64,000 nucleotides of DNA, from the NCBI GenBank assembly GCA_013146195.2, contig CM028379.1, forward strand, positions 160,796,437 to 160,860,436, in the 5' to 3' direction. The translations under genes and the position numbers were made by a program. The DNA comes from Codonopsis lanceolata. Its lineage: Eukaryota > Streptophyta > Magnoliopsida > Asterales > Campanulaceae. The notes beneath the pieces were generated by a model that saw only the letters and a list, made by a program, of their open reading frames with translations, was not told where the DNA came from and did not search any database. Shown one piece after another: positions 1 to 10,661 of the stretch; position 1 is the first letter of the stretch, and every line of letters begins with the position of its first letter.

Positions 1-668
1 GAGGGAATTTAGGTTGGACTACGACCATAAGGTTTTGATGTCTTCCCCTTGAACTAACTCTACTTGGCATTGTGTGATTAGCATCGGGTATGAAGACATA
101 TATTGGGGGCAAATGCCTTGGGAAATGGTATAACCGCCCTGCTGCCATCTTTTGTTGTTGGCTTAAAAGATGTCTGATGGGACGTTTCTTACGTTGTAAA
201 ATATCAAAATGTTCACAACTTTCTGCTGATTGTGCTTCTACAGTTCGCTAAGTGAAGATTAAAGCAGCAATTGATTTAAATCTTTCTACATCTCATAGTT
301 TTGAGCATGTGTTTTCCTTTGTTTAATATTGTTTTCCAGGGTATACCTGTGATGTAGCATCCCATGACTAAACCATTTGCATAAGCTTTGGTGGCAAAAG
401 CTGAAGCCCATGGATCATGAAGATTCAGTATATCACTATATCCTATTTGTCAAAGGGCACCCTTGGTAGTTATAATATTGTTACTATTACCACGTCCGTC
501 ACAAAATGAGCGTCACCTTAATTTCAAAGCATGAATGAAGTGGACTTATTGCCATAATAATTAAGGTTCTATGAATTAATTTGAACTGAAACTGGCATAT
601 AGTTTGGGACATAATATAAGTTAAAACATTATTTTTGTTTTGGGACATAGATAGTGTTATTATTAGTG
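1..668. other. Non-coding flank, probably intron of the PPR gene
   Basis: No convincing coding exon was seen. The sequence is AT-rich with stops in all frames, and no PPR-like reading frame lies upstream of the clear exon further right. Since that exon starts at a splice acceptor, this stretch is probably intron, with the first exon(s) left of the window. This is inference from position only. Confidence 0.4.
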
Positions 669-843
669 GTTACCACACTTCTCTGATCTCCTCGTGGTAG
701 CTGCAGCTCGAATCCTAGTAGTTGAGGGTGCCAGTAGCATATAAACGAGCATGCACCAGTTACTACACTTCTCTTATCTCCTCATGGTAGCTATTGCTCG
801 ACTCCTAGTAGTTGAGGGTGCTAGTAGCACATGAACGAACATG
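669..843 (+). repeat. Tandem pair of 90-bp repeats, possibly SINE-derived
   Basis: Two adjacent copies (669-758 and 759-843) share blocks such as CACTTCTC, CTCCTCRTGGTAGCT and TCCTAGTAGTTGAGGGTG. Each has an A-box-like TAGTGGTTACCAC or GTTACTACAC start and a B-box-like GCTCGAATCC or GCTCGACTCC, the layout of a tRNA-derived SINE head. The duplication is plain in the sequence. The SINE reading is a guess, since no poly-A or TSD was identified. Confidence 0.5.
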
Positions 844-1217
844 TAATCACCCCTCTTTAGTTACATTTGACCAAATAAATTTGATTTTTAGCTTGTGTAT
901 TTATGGTGCGTTTCTACCTATCCCAAGTGAAGGTAGGTATTTTGTATATTCTTTCTCTACACCTCGTCGAGTGTTTTGTTGTTGGTGGTGGTGCTTGGGG
1001 GTTGGGGTTATCTTTGAGTGCCTAGACATTTTTCTTTATTATGGAATATATATACTTTAAGTATAGTTTACTCTTAAACATATAATACTTGCTTCTCTCG
1101 TCAAATCCTTTACGAGTTCTGGTTCGTCCTCAGATTTTGGTGCTCCTTATTAATTTCTTCTAATTTCATACCACTGATGAAAGCTCTGCACTTACAGCCA
1201 ACTTACTGATTGTGCAG
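844..1217 (+). other. Intron sequence before the PPR exon
   Basis: AT-rich DNA with no supported coding content. It ends in a pyrimidine-containing stretch and a TGTGCAG splice acceptor at 1211-1217, directly before the PPR exon. Confidence 0.55.
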
Positions 1218-1607
1218 ATGTTTTGGATCATCCATAAGCAAGACTGGTACAAGCCTGATGTTTATTTATATAAGGACTTGATAATCGCATTAGCCAAAAG
1301 CAAAAAGATGGATGAGGCGATGCAGCTGTGGGATAGCATGAGAAAGGAAGATCTATTCCCTGATTATCTGACATACGCCGAAGTAATTAGGGGTTTTTTG
1401 AGTGATGGGTCTCCTTCAGAGGCTATGAACATTTACGAGGACATGAAACAATCTCCAGATCCACCAGAGAAGTTGCCATTCAGTATTTTGCTGAAGGGAC
1501 TTCTGCCACATCCCCTATTAAGGAACAAAGTCAAACAAGACTTTGAGGAGATATTTCCTGAACAGCACGTTTATGATCCACCAGAAGAGTTATTTGGCTT
1601 ACGCTAA
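1218..1607 (+). CDS. PPR protein, THA8-like family, last coding exon (partial gene)
   Basis: This exon encodes the C-terminal 129 residues of a short pentatricopeptide repeat protein. One full 35-residue PPR motif starts at PDVYLYKDLI and ends at RKEDLF. A second starts at PDYLTYAEVI and ends near MKQSP. The tail, with LLKGLLPHPLLRN and DPPEELFG, closely resembles as I recall it the small plant PPR group that includes maize THA8 and Arabidopsis At3g46870 and At1g62350. Members bind RNA, and THA8 itself aids splicing of certain plastid introns; the target here is unknown. The exon starts after a TGTGCAG acceptor, so the open frame running two codons further left is not the true start. The N-terminus with its transit peptide lies outside the window. 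The stop is at 1605-1607. The frame is intact and looks functional. Confidence 0.88.
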   Translation: MFWIIHKQDWYKPDVYLYKDLIIALAKSKKMDEAMQLWDSMRKEDLFPDYLTYAEVIRGFLSDGSPSEAMNIYEDMKQSPDPPEKLPFSILLKGLLPHPLLRNKVKQDFEEIFPEQHVYDPPEELFGLR

Positions 1608-2380
1608 GGTTTGTACAGAGTATTCAAAGCTCATAGTTCCGTTTATTACTCGTTTTGGTGCTGGCGTATGGTATGAGAAGTCATGTATCGATTATTTAAG
1701 GGCTATTAAATTTGATTTTCTCATACAACTAAACCTGTTGTCATTAGCATTGAAAGGAGTGATATATAATCTAGCTATCGCATCTGCTCCTACGTTATTT
1801 TTGGTTCAATGGTTTTTTCCAAAGTTGAAGCTTCTGCTCCTGCACAAGTATATCGACTACTTATTGTTTAATCATAGCGTTTTCACGAGAATCGTACTCA
1901 TGGGTGAGATCACCAACCAAACTTGATGCATGGATTGCTAGTAAGATATTTGCTAATTACATGATTACATCTGGGATTTCTTTATGTTCTTTAAACATTA
2001 ATCAGAATTGGAATCATAATTATGGTAAAAATAGGAAAGAGATTGCAATGTTTTGCGCATTAGTAACAGGTCCGGCCTAGGCAGGTGCAACATGGTCCTT
2101 TGAACAAGATGTGTAAGCCAACTTTATTCAAATATATTTATTATAGAACAAATTACAAATTGGTATATCTTTTAAAACATGTTTTCAAATCAATCTAGCC
2201 ATTTTTTAGACATATCTTTTAGGTACAATTTTGAGGTAAAAGTACATCACTGCCCATTTGTGTCTTACAACGTCGTCCTCTCTCCTTTGTAATTATATAT
2301 ATTTTCATTTCTTCTTTTTCCAGATCTACCAAAGTGCGATGCTACTAGTAGTAATTTGATTCGATTGTCTTCCCCCAAAT
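1608..2380. other. 3' flank of the PPR gene, no further gene seen
   Basis: AT-rich sequence with one 127-codon open frame that overlaps the PPR exon end in another frame and resembles no family. The first few hundred bases probably include the PPR 3' UTR. Nothing else was recognised. Confidence 0.4.
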
Positions 2381-3075
2381 TTGCACTCAATTTTCCGGCT
2401 TTCCACGAATTCCGGCGAAATTCCTACGGTGAAGTCCCGATAGTTGTTGTTTCCGGTTGCAGGAAGAGATGATGTAGAGTACGACGTTAGCGAATTTGAA
2501 AGAGAACCTAAACAAAATGGATGTTGTGGGTAGGGGAAATTGTGCTTGGAGACCAAGAACATGATGGCCGATGATTTGAACGGGGAAGACGAAGATGGCG
2601 CTGGGGCTCCGATGAAGACAGTCGGAACTGGGGTTTAGCGGGACCACGAAGATGGAGATATTTCTTGCCTTGTCAGCTTTGCTGGAGCTTTTGGCCGGAG
2701 GTGGAGCGACAAGACTGAGGATGAAGGTCGGATCTGTGGGTTGTTCTGAAGACGGAGGCGGAGCTAGCGCAGGGGCGGCGACGGCACTTTGCTGGGAGAC
2801 GGAAGCAACAGGCACGAGGGGTCGGAGACTGGCTGGACTGGCTGGAGAAGATGAGGGAGGGAAAGATGGATAGCGGCCATGGGGGCTTTGATGGTTGAAG
2901 ATCGTGGTTGGTCAAAGGCAACGGGGGATGGAGATTGAGGGAATAGACCCGGCAAGAATGGTGGGCGACAGAGAGAGTGGAGATGGCGGGGTTGGTGACA
3001 GGGAAGAGAGGTCGCTGGACTGAGGATTTGGAGAAGAAAAGACGGGCTTTGCCAAGCCTTGACATCAAGATGTCT
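2381..3075. other. G-rich, strand-asymmetric island with overlapping open frames
   Basis: This is about 700 bp of clearly higher GC than its surroundings, with G greatly exceeding C on the + strand (GGAGG, GGCGG and GGGAGG runs). Several overlapping open frames of 60-140 codons occur on both strands. The minus-strand ones are rich in Ser and Pro and have no domain I recognise. It passes at its right edge into a minisatellite through the related phrase CCTTGACATCAAG. It may be a captured gene fragment or an internal part of an unclassified transposon. I do not call a gene here. Confidence 0.35.
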
Positions 3076-3167
3076 GGTTTGTCAACCTAATGTATGGATT
3101 GTTAACCTGATGTCAAGCCTTGGCATCAACCTGATGCCTGGATTTAGCATTTTTGAATTTTTTTTTG

Positions 3168-3492
3168 TTGAATAAACTATGAAAACAGTTCTGATGTCAC
3201 GTCTTGGCATCAACATTTTTTTTTTTTTTGCTTGAATAAACTGTGAAACAATCCTGATGTCAAGTCTTGGCATTAGCATTTTTTAACTTTTTTTGGCTTG
3301 AATAAACTGTGAAACAGTCCTGATGTCAAGCGGCATCAGCATTTTTTGGTTTTTTGGGGCTTTGAATAAACTGTGAAAACAGTCTTGATGCCAAGCCTTA
3401 ACATCAGCATTTTTTTTTTTTTTTTGCTTGAATAAACTGTGAAAACAGTCCTGATGCCAAGTCTTAGTATCAGCATTTTTTTGTTTTTTTAG
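3168..3492 (+). repeat. Minisatellite of about 65 bp with a hairpin in each unit
   Basis: About five tandem units begin near 3168, 3231, 3294, 3359 and 3426. Each reads TTGAATAAACTGTGAAAACA, then a TGATGYCAAG / CTTGGCATCA inverted repeat, then CAGCATT and a T-run of 6-16 bases. A diverged partial unit precedes them at about 3085-3167. Length differences lie mostly in the T-run. One unit (3294-3358) has lost part of the right hairpin arm. Confidence 0.85.
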
Positions 3493-3964
3493 GTCGGATG
3501 AGATTTATCTTCATTAATGGTATTTTTGTCATTTGGCACCCAATTTGTAGTTATATGAAATGTCCAAAAAAATTGATGGACCTAGATGAAAAAATGTTTC
3601 TAAAATTGTATCTACTTAAAATTTGCCATATATTGTATGGTGATAATCGGGCCTTTGACATGATTTCTTTTTTTTAACCGGTAAATGATATTTTAAAGGT
3701 AAAATGACGAGTATTCCCTTAATGAAATTAGATTAGAGACATGCTACATTGCAATTTCAATTTGTGCATCGAGATTTACTAATTCTAAATTTTGCAGCAC
3801 AAATTTAAAATTGTGCATCCGATTTTTCTACATAGGGGGTACATCGGAATCGAAGTTCACAACCATATGCTACAAGCCTTTTTGGAGAAGACCCGAAGTT
3901 CGTACATGATATAGTTTGTAGTAATGGATATGTACTATACAAGCAAATTCATCACCTGATAAAT
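3493..3964. other. Intergenic AT-rich stretch
   Basis: No gene was seen. The phrase AAAATGACGAGTATTCCCTT (near 3701-3720) recurs in variant form near 59590 and 41150 next to other repeats, so part of this stretch is probably transposon remnant. At 3924-3963 lies one copy of a roughly 40-bp direct repeat whose partner is at about 9616-9655. Confidence 0.4.
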
Positions 3965-4140
3965 TAGGGTTGTCAAAGTGGGCTAAAGCCCGTGGGCATG
4001 CCCACCCGTCACCTAAAAGGGACGTGTTGGGTCAATGAAATCATTTGAAAGCGGGTCTCACGGGCTGTAGGCTTTTGCGGGGGCGGGCTACTCGTCATTT
4101 TCTTTTCTCGATTCTCTCACTCCGATTTTCTTATTACTTA

Positions 4141-4359
4141 GGGCAAGTCCAGTGGTGATACTTGCATATATGTATCAAAACCAAATTTTGATACATATTG
4201 GTTATTATTCATGGGTATCAAATGATCATCTTCAACCATATGTATCAAAATGAAGAGTATTAAAATTAGGTGTGGTACTAAAGGAGGTATCAAATTTGGT
4301 ACATTCCCTAGTACCACACCTAATTTTGATACATTTTACCCCTACCATTGGACTTGTCC
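4141..4359. mobile_element. PIF/Harbinger (Tourist-like) MITE, 219 bp
   Basis: Perfectly placed ends GGGCAAGTCC and GGACTTGTCC are flanked by TTA on both sides (4138-4140 and 4360-4362), the TSD of PIF/Harbinger elements. The interior is a long imperfect palindrome built on TTTTGATAC and GGTGTGGTACTA words. A sister copy lies at 54463-54729. It has no coding capacity. Confidence 0.9.
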
Positions 4360-4730
4360 TTACAAGCATGAAGTAGCCCAAGTGGAGCGGCCCTGCCCCA
4401 GCATTAGCAATATATGAAATTAATTAACTAAACATAAAAGTCAAAACCCTTCACTTCAGCCTTCACTTCTTCGGTTCTTCCTTCTCTTTCACAAATCGTC
4501 GGTTCTTCCCTCTCTTTTACAAATCATCTTCAACTCTTCATCTCATCATCCCTCCAACGAATTCAATTCTTCATCTCCTCATCCCTCCGCCGAACTGAAT
4601 TACTGAACAGCAGCTATACCGTCTGGTTTGTCTTCAATTGTTCTTCTTCAACTCTTCCTCTTCAACTATTCATCTCCTCGTCCTTTCGTCTCTCTCCCTC
4701 GCTCTCGCCTCCGGCCTCTGGCACAACCTC

Positions 4731-4732
<2 letters not shown>

Positions 4733-4766
<34 letters not shown>
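4733..4766. repeat. (TC)n microsatellite
   Basis: An uninterrupted run of TC dinucleotides inside a pyrimidine-rich stretch (about 4440-4790) that resembles a plant 5' leader. Confidence 0.9.
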
Positions 4767-4769
<3 letters not shown>

Positions 4770-5411
4770 CAGTCTCACCGATATTTCTTTTTGGGTTTTA
4801 ATCGAAATTAACAGAGTGTAACAATAAAACTTTAATTTCAAAACCATCATAAGATCCATGCGAATTAATATAAATTAGATTTAGAGCACTTACCCAAATA
4901 TTGGAACAAGTAATTTTCTATAGAGTCACGTTTGAATCACGATCACCGCAACAAACGATTTGCACGGCTTCTCTATGATATCCACACGAATTGATTGAAC
5001 ATGATTAATTCAACAATTCTGTGCTAGACAATTGTTGAATCAAAGTAGGAATCCCTTTGTCTGACGAAGAACTAATCTCTAATTTTTCTCCCTACGAATT
5101 TAGTGTTTCACCAAACCCTAAATTCCTTTTGTGTTGATATTTTTTGACCTTCAAAAGACTCCCTATTTAAAGTGATGGGAAAGTGGCGTCTAACCTAGTC
5201 CTAGTCTAACTAGGACTATGTTTTGGCCTTATCAATTTATTTTATTTGAGCACATTAATCTAATTAATGACCCAAATAAATTTTAGTCCAATTCATTCTA
5301 AGTGTGTAACCCAATAAGTTCATAAATTACGTTGGTAATAATTAAATATTATATCAAATATATAATTAATTATAAATAATGAGTGGTATGGTATCTAGCA
5401 ATATATCATTA

Positions 5412-7475
5412 CTAGGTTACTACCCGTGCGATACACGGTTGATTCAATGTTGTTTTTTAAATTTGATTTTGTCGATAAAATCTGCAAGCTATTTGAATGA
5501 ACCAACAACAGCAAGATCGTGAGATTACTCAAAATCATCAAACCAAAACTTTATGCGAATTATAAAATCGAACAATATTCTTAGGGAGGGAAGAGAAAGT
5601 TCCACGAAGACAGACTCGTTAATGAGGTGTTTGATGAAGGGTAAGTATTTCGCAATGGTTGTTTGTGGTTTTGGTGGAACATGTTTAATCAAATTTGATA
5701 AAATATATTTTAAATTGACTGAGTTTTGGTAAAATAATAAAAATTAAAAAACTTTTACCATGACAATTGAGGAGTTATAATCAAATGAAACTTGTCTAAA
5801 TCAATTGTGATAAAATATATCTGGTACAAACCGATTTTGGCAACAAAAAATGGTAAAAAAAACAAATTACCATGGGAATTTAAGAGTTTTAGTCAATTGA
5901 AACACTCAAATGTGATAATATCTATTCACAAAAAAGTTTTTACCATAAAATTTGGAGTCTTAATCAAGTGAAACACGTTTAAAGCAAATGTGATAAAATC
6001 TACTTGGTATTAATCGATTTTAACAACAAAAAACGATTTTAAAAAACTTTTACCATGCATAAAGGAGACACTAGTTTCAAAATTTATCAAGTTTTGATTA
6101 TTGACAGCAAATTATATATATATATAGTACCGTATGCATAGTTTTAATAGTGTTTTTTTTTCGCAAAAGTTGTTTATAATAAGATGATTTGCTAAACTTG
6201 TAACAAATAATTAAAATTTTTAATTATAATAATTTGAAAAAAATGAAAAATAAGGTAAATATTCAAAATTGATCATATGAATATGTAATTAAAAGATTAA
6301 AACCTATGATAATTGATAAAATCTACCCGTAAAAAAAAAACTTTTACCATGAAAATTTGGAGTACTAATCAGGTGAAACTCGTTTAAATCAAATGTGATA
6401 AAATATATCCTGCAAAAATTGGTAAAAAATAAAACTTTTACCATGAATAAAAGAGGCACCCGTTTTAAAATCTATCCAATTTTAATTTTTTGTAGAAAAA
6501 AAAATAATAGTACCGTATGCATGGTTTTAATAGTTTTTTTTGTGCAATCGTTATTTATAATGAGAGGATTTTCTAAACTTGTAATAAATAATTAAATTTT
6601 TTAATAAGAATAATTTGAAAGAAATGAAAAATAAGGTATATATTCAAAATTTATTATATGAATATGTAGTTGAAATATTAAAATCTATTAAAATTGATAA
6701 AATCTATCCGCAAAAAAAACTTTTACCATGAAAATTTTGAGTCATAATAAAGTGAAACACGTCTAAATCAAATGTGATAAAATCTATCTCGTACTAACCA
6801 ATTTTGGTAGCAAAAAATAAAAAAAAACTTTTAATATTTATAAAGGAGGTATATCTTTTAAAATTCCAGTTTTAATTTTCGGCACCAAAGAATAAGAAAA
6901 AAAATTACAACTTTACAAGAATGTCTCACCTCAAAGTACATAAATCCTTTAAAACTTTAAGCATTCAGTATAAAGTCGTCATTTGGCAGCAACGACTTCT
7001 TTTTTAACAATAGTTAATCGATAAATAATAAATTATTAATTAATGATTAATAAATATAGATTAGTAGAAGAACAAATAACATAAAATTGTCTCGTTAATA
7101 ATTTGTATAAATTAAATAGTAGGAAAATGAAAAGAGATGGAAATTGAAGAGTTTCAGTCAAATTAAACTTATAAAAAAAAATAAGATTTAATTAAGCGAT
7201 ATTTGCAAAAAAATAAAAATAAAATCATAAATCTCTATCATAAATTTACTCGTAAAACTATATCCTAAATCTATCTTATCAAATTAGTTTTAGGATTTTT
7301 ATCTTATCTAATTAGATTTATAATTTTATCCTAAACTAATCAATTTTGAAAAAAGAAAAAAACTTACCATTTCGAACGTGACACGTGGCAGCACCGAATT
7401 ACTATATATTTTTTAGCTTTTTACAGAAAGCCGCCACGTGGCAGTAGCGGCTTCTATTTTAGTAATAGTTATAGA
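5412..7475 (-). mobile_element. Non-autonomous Helitron, 2.06 kb
   Basis: On the minus strand the 5' end reads TCTATAACTATTACT and the 3' end is a hairpin CCGTGTATCGCACGG, 9 bases, then CTAG. It lies between A (5411) and T (7476), the standard Helitron A|T site, with no TSD. There is no Rep/helicase frame. The interior is AT-rich and made of repeated blocks containing CTTTTACCATG and GTGATAAAATMTAT. Confidence 0.72.
6046..6740. repeat. Internal tandem duplication of about 390 bp in the Helitron
   Basis: Blocks starting at CTTTTACCATGCATAAAGGA (near 6047) and CTTTTACCATGAATAAAAGA (near 6435) run in parallel for over 250 bp. They share AGTACCGTATGCAT, TTTTAATAGT, TAAACTTGTAA, AAATAATTAAA and ATGAAAAATAAGGTA. 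Shorter CTTTTACCATG units flank them on both sides. Confidence 0.8.
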
Positions 7476-8009
7476 TTACCCAAGTAAAATGAATTATCAG
7501 TTATTACAAATAACTGATTGTGACCAAAATAGTTATAGTATCTTTGTCCTAATATTTAATTAAATATAAGGCATGAAACTTGTCATCCTTGTTATAATTT
7601 AATCTTGGTTTCTTGATCTCCGAGTAGATTTATATAATAAACAAATAAACTCAATATCTTATATTGATTTATTTGAGCGCGACCATGCATTTACTTAAAT
7701 CTTACTCATCAAAGGGCCCATAAATATTATACTCTGAATGGACAAATTATATCTGCATCGTTCATATCCCTTAGCATGATTCGTGACATATCCAATATTC
7801 GACTTTATAATCGCATTGTTATAGAATGACGTTTATCGGTATCAAAATATATAACTCCTCATCTAGGGTATATAACGACTTCAAGTCAAAGGACAACGAA
7901 CACATTTGTCACTATGAGAATCGCTTATGACACTCACGTAACGATTCACATAGCATTCTCATGTGGGTCAATCCAGTACGTCATTACACCTTGAAAGAAC
8001 ACAATAGCT

Positions 8010-8887
8010 AGGATTCTCAAGAGAAACCAATGTGATTTCCAATGTAGCTGTGAATGTAGCTACAATGGCAATCACAATGATCCAAGATTAACAAAACACA
8101 TCGGAAGACTAAATAATTAAAATAGTGAACTGAATGCAAAAGTTTACCAAAACAATCTACAAGATTATACTTGTAGACCTAGCCTCAAGGCCACAAAGAT
8201 TTCACTAAAAATAATAATCGTTTTACAAAACAATTGTGAAATCACTCACAAAAATATTCTCACAAGATAACAAGTCTTGGAGAACAAAAACCCCACATAA
8301 AACAGAATAGACAAAACATGGGAAAAAATAAAAACATCTTCCTAAAATTGGAACAGGAAGACACAAACAGTTTCCAGAACTTCAATGTTACTGTCGATGT
8401 TATAACATCAACAGCATCAGACAAACTGCTGCACTTCTGAACTGAATAACAGCTTCTAAACTCCTTTCTTCTGATAACAACTTTATGGCTTTTATTCTCT
8501 CTCTCAAGCTCTACAAATAACCCGTATCCCAGCTCCTTTATTTATAGCATAGGGAAGACCTACACACACGCAAAAATCCATCTTCTACAAGGAAAATGAT
8601 TAGCAACAAGGTAATATCAACAACGTACCAAATCCATGGAAGTAATTACCAAATATTAAAGGAGACCAGATTCACGGATCTGTCTAGGATTCATAATCAG
8701 ATTTTGTTTCCAAAAATGATGTACCATAATCTAATAAAAGATTTTGGTTCCAAAAATAACACAACTAAATCTAATAAAAGATATTAAATCCTAAATTACC
8801 ACAAACTTAACAAATATGAAATTTTGACCATGAAAGAGGAAACAAGTAAAAATAGGCATGGCCTATTTTACCCTTACACACCTAACA
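8010..8887 (-). mobile_element. Second Copia-type LTR inside the first (approximate limits)
   Basis: On the minus strand it starts TGTTAGGTGTGTAAGGG at 8887. It interrupts a stretch that reads on naturally from about 8010 (CGTCATTACACC) to 8888 (CATACTCATGTG). It contains a TATTTATAGC promoter-like motif and A-rich, gene-free DNA. The left border and TSD are not resolved, and it could instead be an unrelated insertion. Confidence 0.4.
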
Positions 8888-10083
8888 CATACTCATGTGT
8901 AGACTGATATCAACTATATGAGTTTCAACACGTACTAGTCTTCGTATATTATTATTGTCCTTATTAATAATAATGCTCGATTAGGGATATTTAAGAATAA
9001 CATATTTATTCTTAGGACTTTATGATGCATTACTATGAATAAACAAACAATACATAATAAATAAATACCTCAATAAATAATGATACATGGAGAAATAAAT
9101 TTGTCTCTAGGACATAAACCAACATTTCTCTTCTACATTCGCTCTCTCAAACTCTCACAATCTGAACTATTCCAATTTCCACATGGGTTTTGAATTTGAA
9201 GTTTTCATTTTTGTTCCAGCTTCCAAGCCCTCAGGCCTCAGTGCAAGCGACACCGACACCTCAACACAGCTATGACTATGAGTATTTTTGCTCAGTCAAC
9301 AATCTTCAAGATTCAAGAACGAGCATTTGGCCTTTGAGATCTTATTTGGGTTCATTTGGTTTGATTTTGAGGCTTTGAGCTAGTTTTGTTCCTGTAAATT
9401 TACAATGATAAATAAAATCATAAAATTAAAATAAATTCTAATTTTACGGGCTTCACCGTTTTGCCTGCGGCCCAACGTGGGTGGGTTGGGCTGAGGTTTC
9501 TTAGGACCATTATGTTTCACGTGCTAACATGCCCCGCACTATTTCATTGTGTTGGCTTTTAGGGCCGCGAGCAAACCCGCCTCTTAGGCTTGACAGCTCT
9601 AGATAAAATGATCACCGGATATGTCCTATATAAGCAAATTCATCACGAGATAAAATGATCACTGATTTCGAACACAAATTCATATTATATAATTTGGAGT
9701 CCATCTTCGAATGTCATCTTATTTCGCTTAACCTTTGTTCGTTACCATGATTTAAATGAGAAAAAGGAAGTAATAAAGGAATAATAGGACCAACAACAGT
9801 GTCACAACTGTTAAACGGTTAAACTGTTAAACACTACAAATTTGATTGCAACAACAGGCTTGGCTTCTGATGTCCTCGTTTTCGCCTGCAAAAATGCATC
9901 GCGGTTAGAGCACTCAAAACGGACCTACGGGGCGGGGTGGACCAACCCACAAAAAAAAGAAAAGGCTTGACCAATATATATACTTACTGTGTATTCTAAC
10001 TTCTAAGCAACCGAAACAGTGCAATATTGTGCAAAGAATCATTCCAAAAACAGAAAGTCAGCAATATGGTATATAATATTATA

Positions 10084-10661
10084 CTCCCTATGTCCCAGAT
10101 AAAAGTTCCTACTTTCTATTTTTGGATGTCCCAACTAATATTCATAAAGACTTTTGGTGTACAAATTTTCTGTCATTTTTCCTAATATATCCATTCATTT
10201 AATACTAACATTATTGCATATCCTAGAGAGAGTGAGTGTAATGGGTACATAACTAATGAGAAAGAGTGTGTGTGTGTGTGTGTAATGAGTACTAGTATAC
10301 GTGTCCGTGCCATAGGCACAGTGTCGGTATGAAATCAGTTCAATAAATGGTCGGGATAAACAAAACTCATAATTGACGGGGTAATTCAAACAAAACCCAC
10401 AATTTAAAGTTTTATATATAATTGTAGAGGGGTAATTCAAACATAACTCATAACTGATGGGTTCTTTTGTAACTCACATACTTACGAATCAATCTGAACC
10501 GTCAGTTGTGTTTATCACAATTTGATCAGGACCACCAATTAGACCTTGAACTCTTTTATAATATAGATTTATGTCACACCATATTTGACCACTCGTCATT
10601 AATTACATTTCTTAATCCTTGTGTTTTGTCTACTAGGAATATTTATCTGAGACAGAGGGAG
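10084..10661. mobile_element. Stowaway MITE interrupted by a Helitron
   Basis: TIRs CTCCCTATGTCCCAGATAAA and (from the right) CTCCCTCTGTCTCAGATAAA are flanked by TA (10082-10083 and 10662-10663), diagnostic of Tc1/mariner Stowaway MITEs. Without the inserted Helitron it would be about 300 bp. A (TG)n tract lies at 10267-10283. Confidence 0.88.
10292..10567 (-). mobile_element. Minimal Helitron, 276 bp
   Basis: On the minus strand it begins TCTATATTATAAAAGAG and ends with the hairpin-containing TGTGCCTATGGCACGGAC, then CTAG. Flanking bases are A (10291) and T (10568). Related sequence (GGTAATTCAAAC, GATCAGTTCAATA) recurs at about 52164-52320. Confidence 0.75.

Larger units (their letters stand above)
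4816..9124 (-). mobile_element. Copia-type LTR remnant, probably solo LTR, interrupted by inserts
   Basis: Read on the minus strand it starts TGTTGGTTTATGTCC at 9124, a typical Copia LTR start, and seems to end in ...TGTTACA near 4816. No primer-binding site, polypurine tract or pol frame is present, which suggests a solo LTR. No matching 5-bp TSD was found (right flank TTTCT, left flank CAGAG), so the left boundary is approximate. A Helitron (5412-7475) and what looks like another Copia LTR (about 8010-8887) interrupt it. It sits inside the large hAT-type element. Confidence 0.55.
3965..9601. mobile_element. Large composite hAT-type element with nested insertions
   Basis: The ends are inverted: TAGGGTTGTCAAAGTGGGC at the left and, read from the right, TAGAGCTGTCAAGCC. 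Flanks are TGATAAAT (3957-3964) and GATAAAAT (9602-9609), an imperfect 8-bp target duplication. Subterminal DNA is rich in GGGC words such as GGCGGGCTA and AACCCGCCTC, as in the other hAT-type elements of this window. The interior holds a Harbinger MITE, a (TC)n tract, a Copia LTR remnant and a Helitron. No transposase is visible, so it was moved in trans. Calling one element across the nested inserts is inference from matching ends and flanks. Confidence 0.6.

Noticed and set aside
812..1060. Open frame of 82 codons before the PPR exon
   Set aside because: It starts at a non-ATG codon inside the tandem repeat, runs through T/G-rich low-complexity DNA, and has no family resemblance.
1543..1926. 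127-codon open frame overlapping the PPR exon end
   Set aside because: It is in another frame from the PPR sequence, mostly hydrophobic residues from T-rich DNA, with no recognisable domain.
2387..3068. Ser/Pro-rich minus-strand open frames of 63-142 codons
   Set aside because: They overlap each other in different frames inside a G-skewed island, with no domain, splice context or start context that favours any one of them.
3082..3279. Minus-strand open frame with repeated MLMPRLDIR units
   Set aside because: It is a translation of the minisatellite at 3168-3492. Unit lengths vary and the frame is not maintained across the array.
6395..6595. Small open frame inside the Helitron
   Set aside because: It is a Lys/Ile/Phe-rich peptide from AT-rich repeat modules, not conserved between the two tandem modules.
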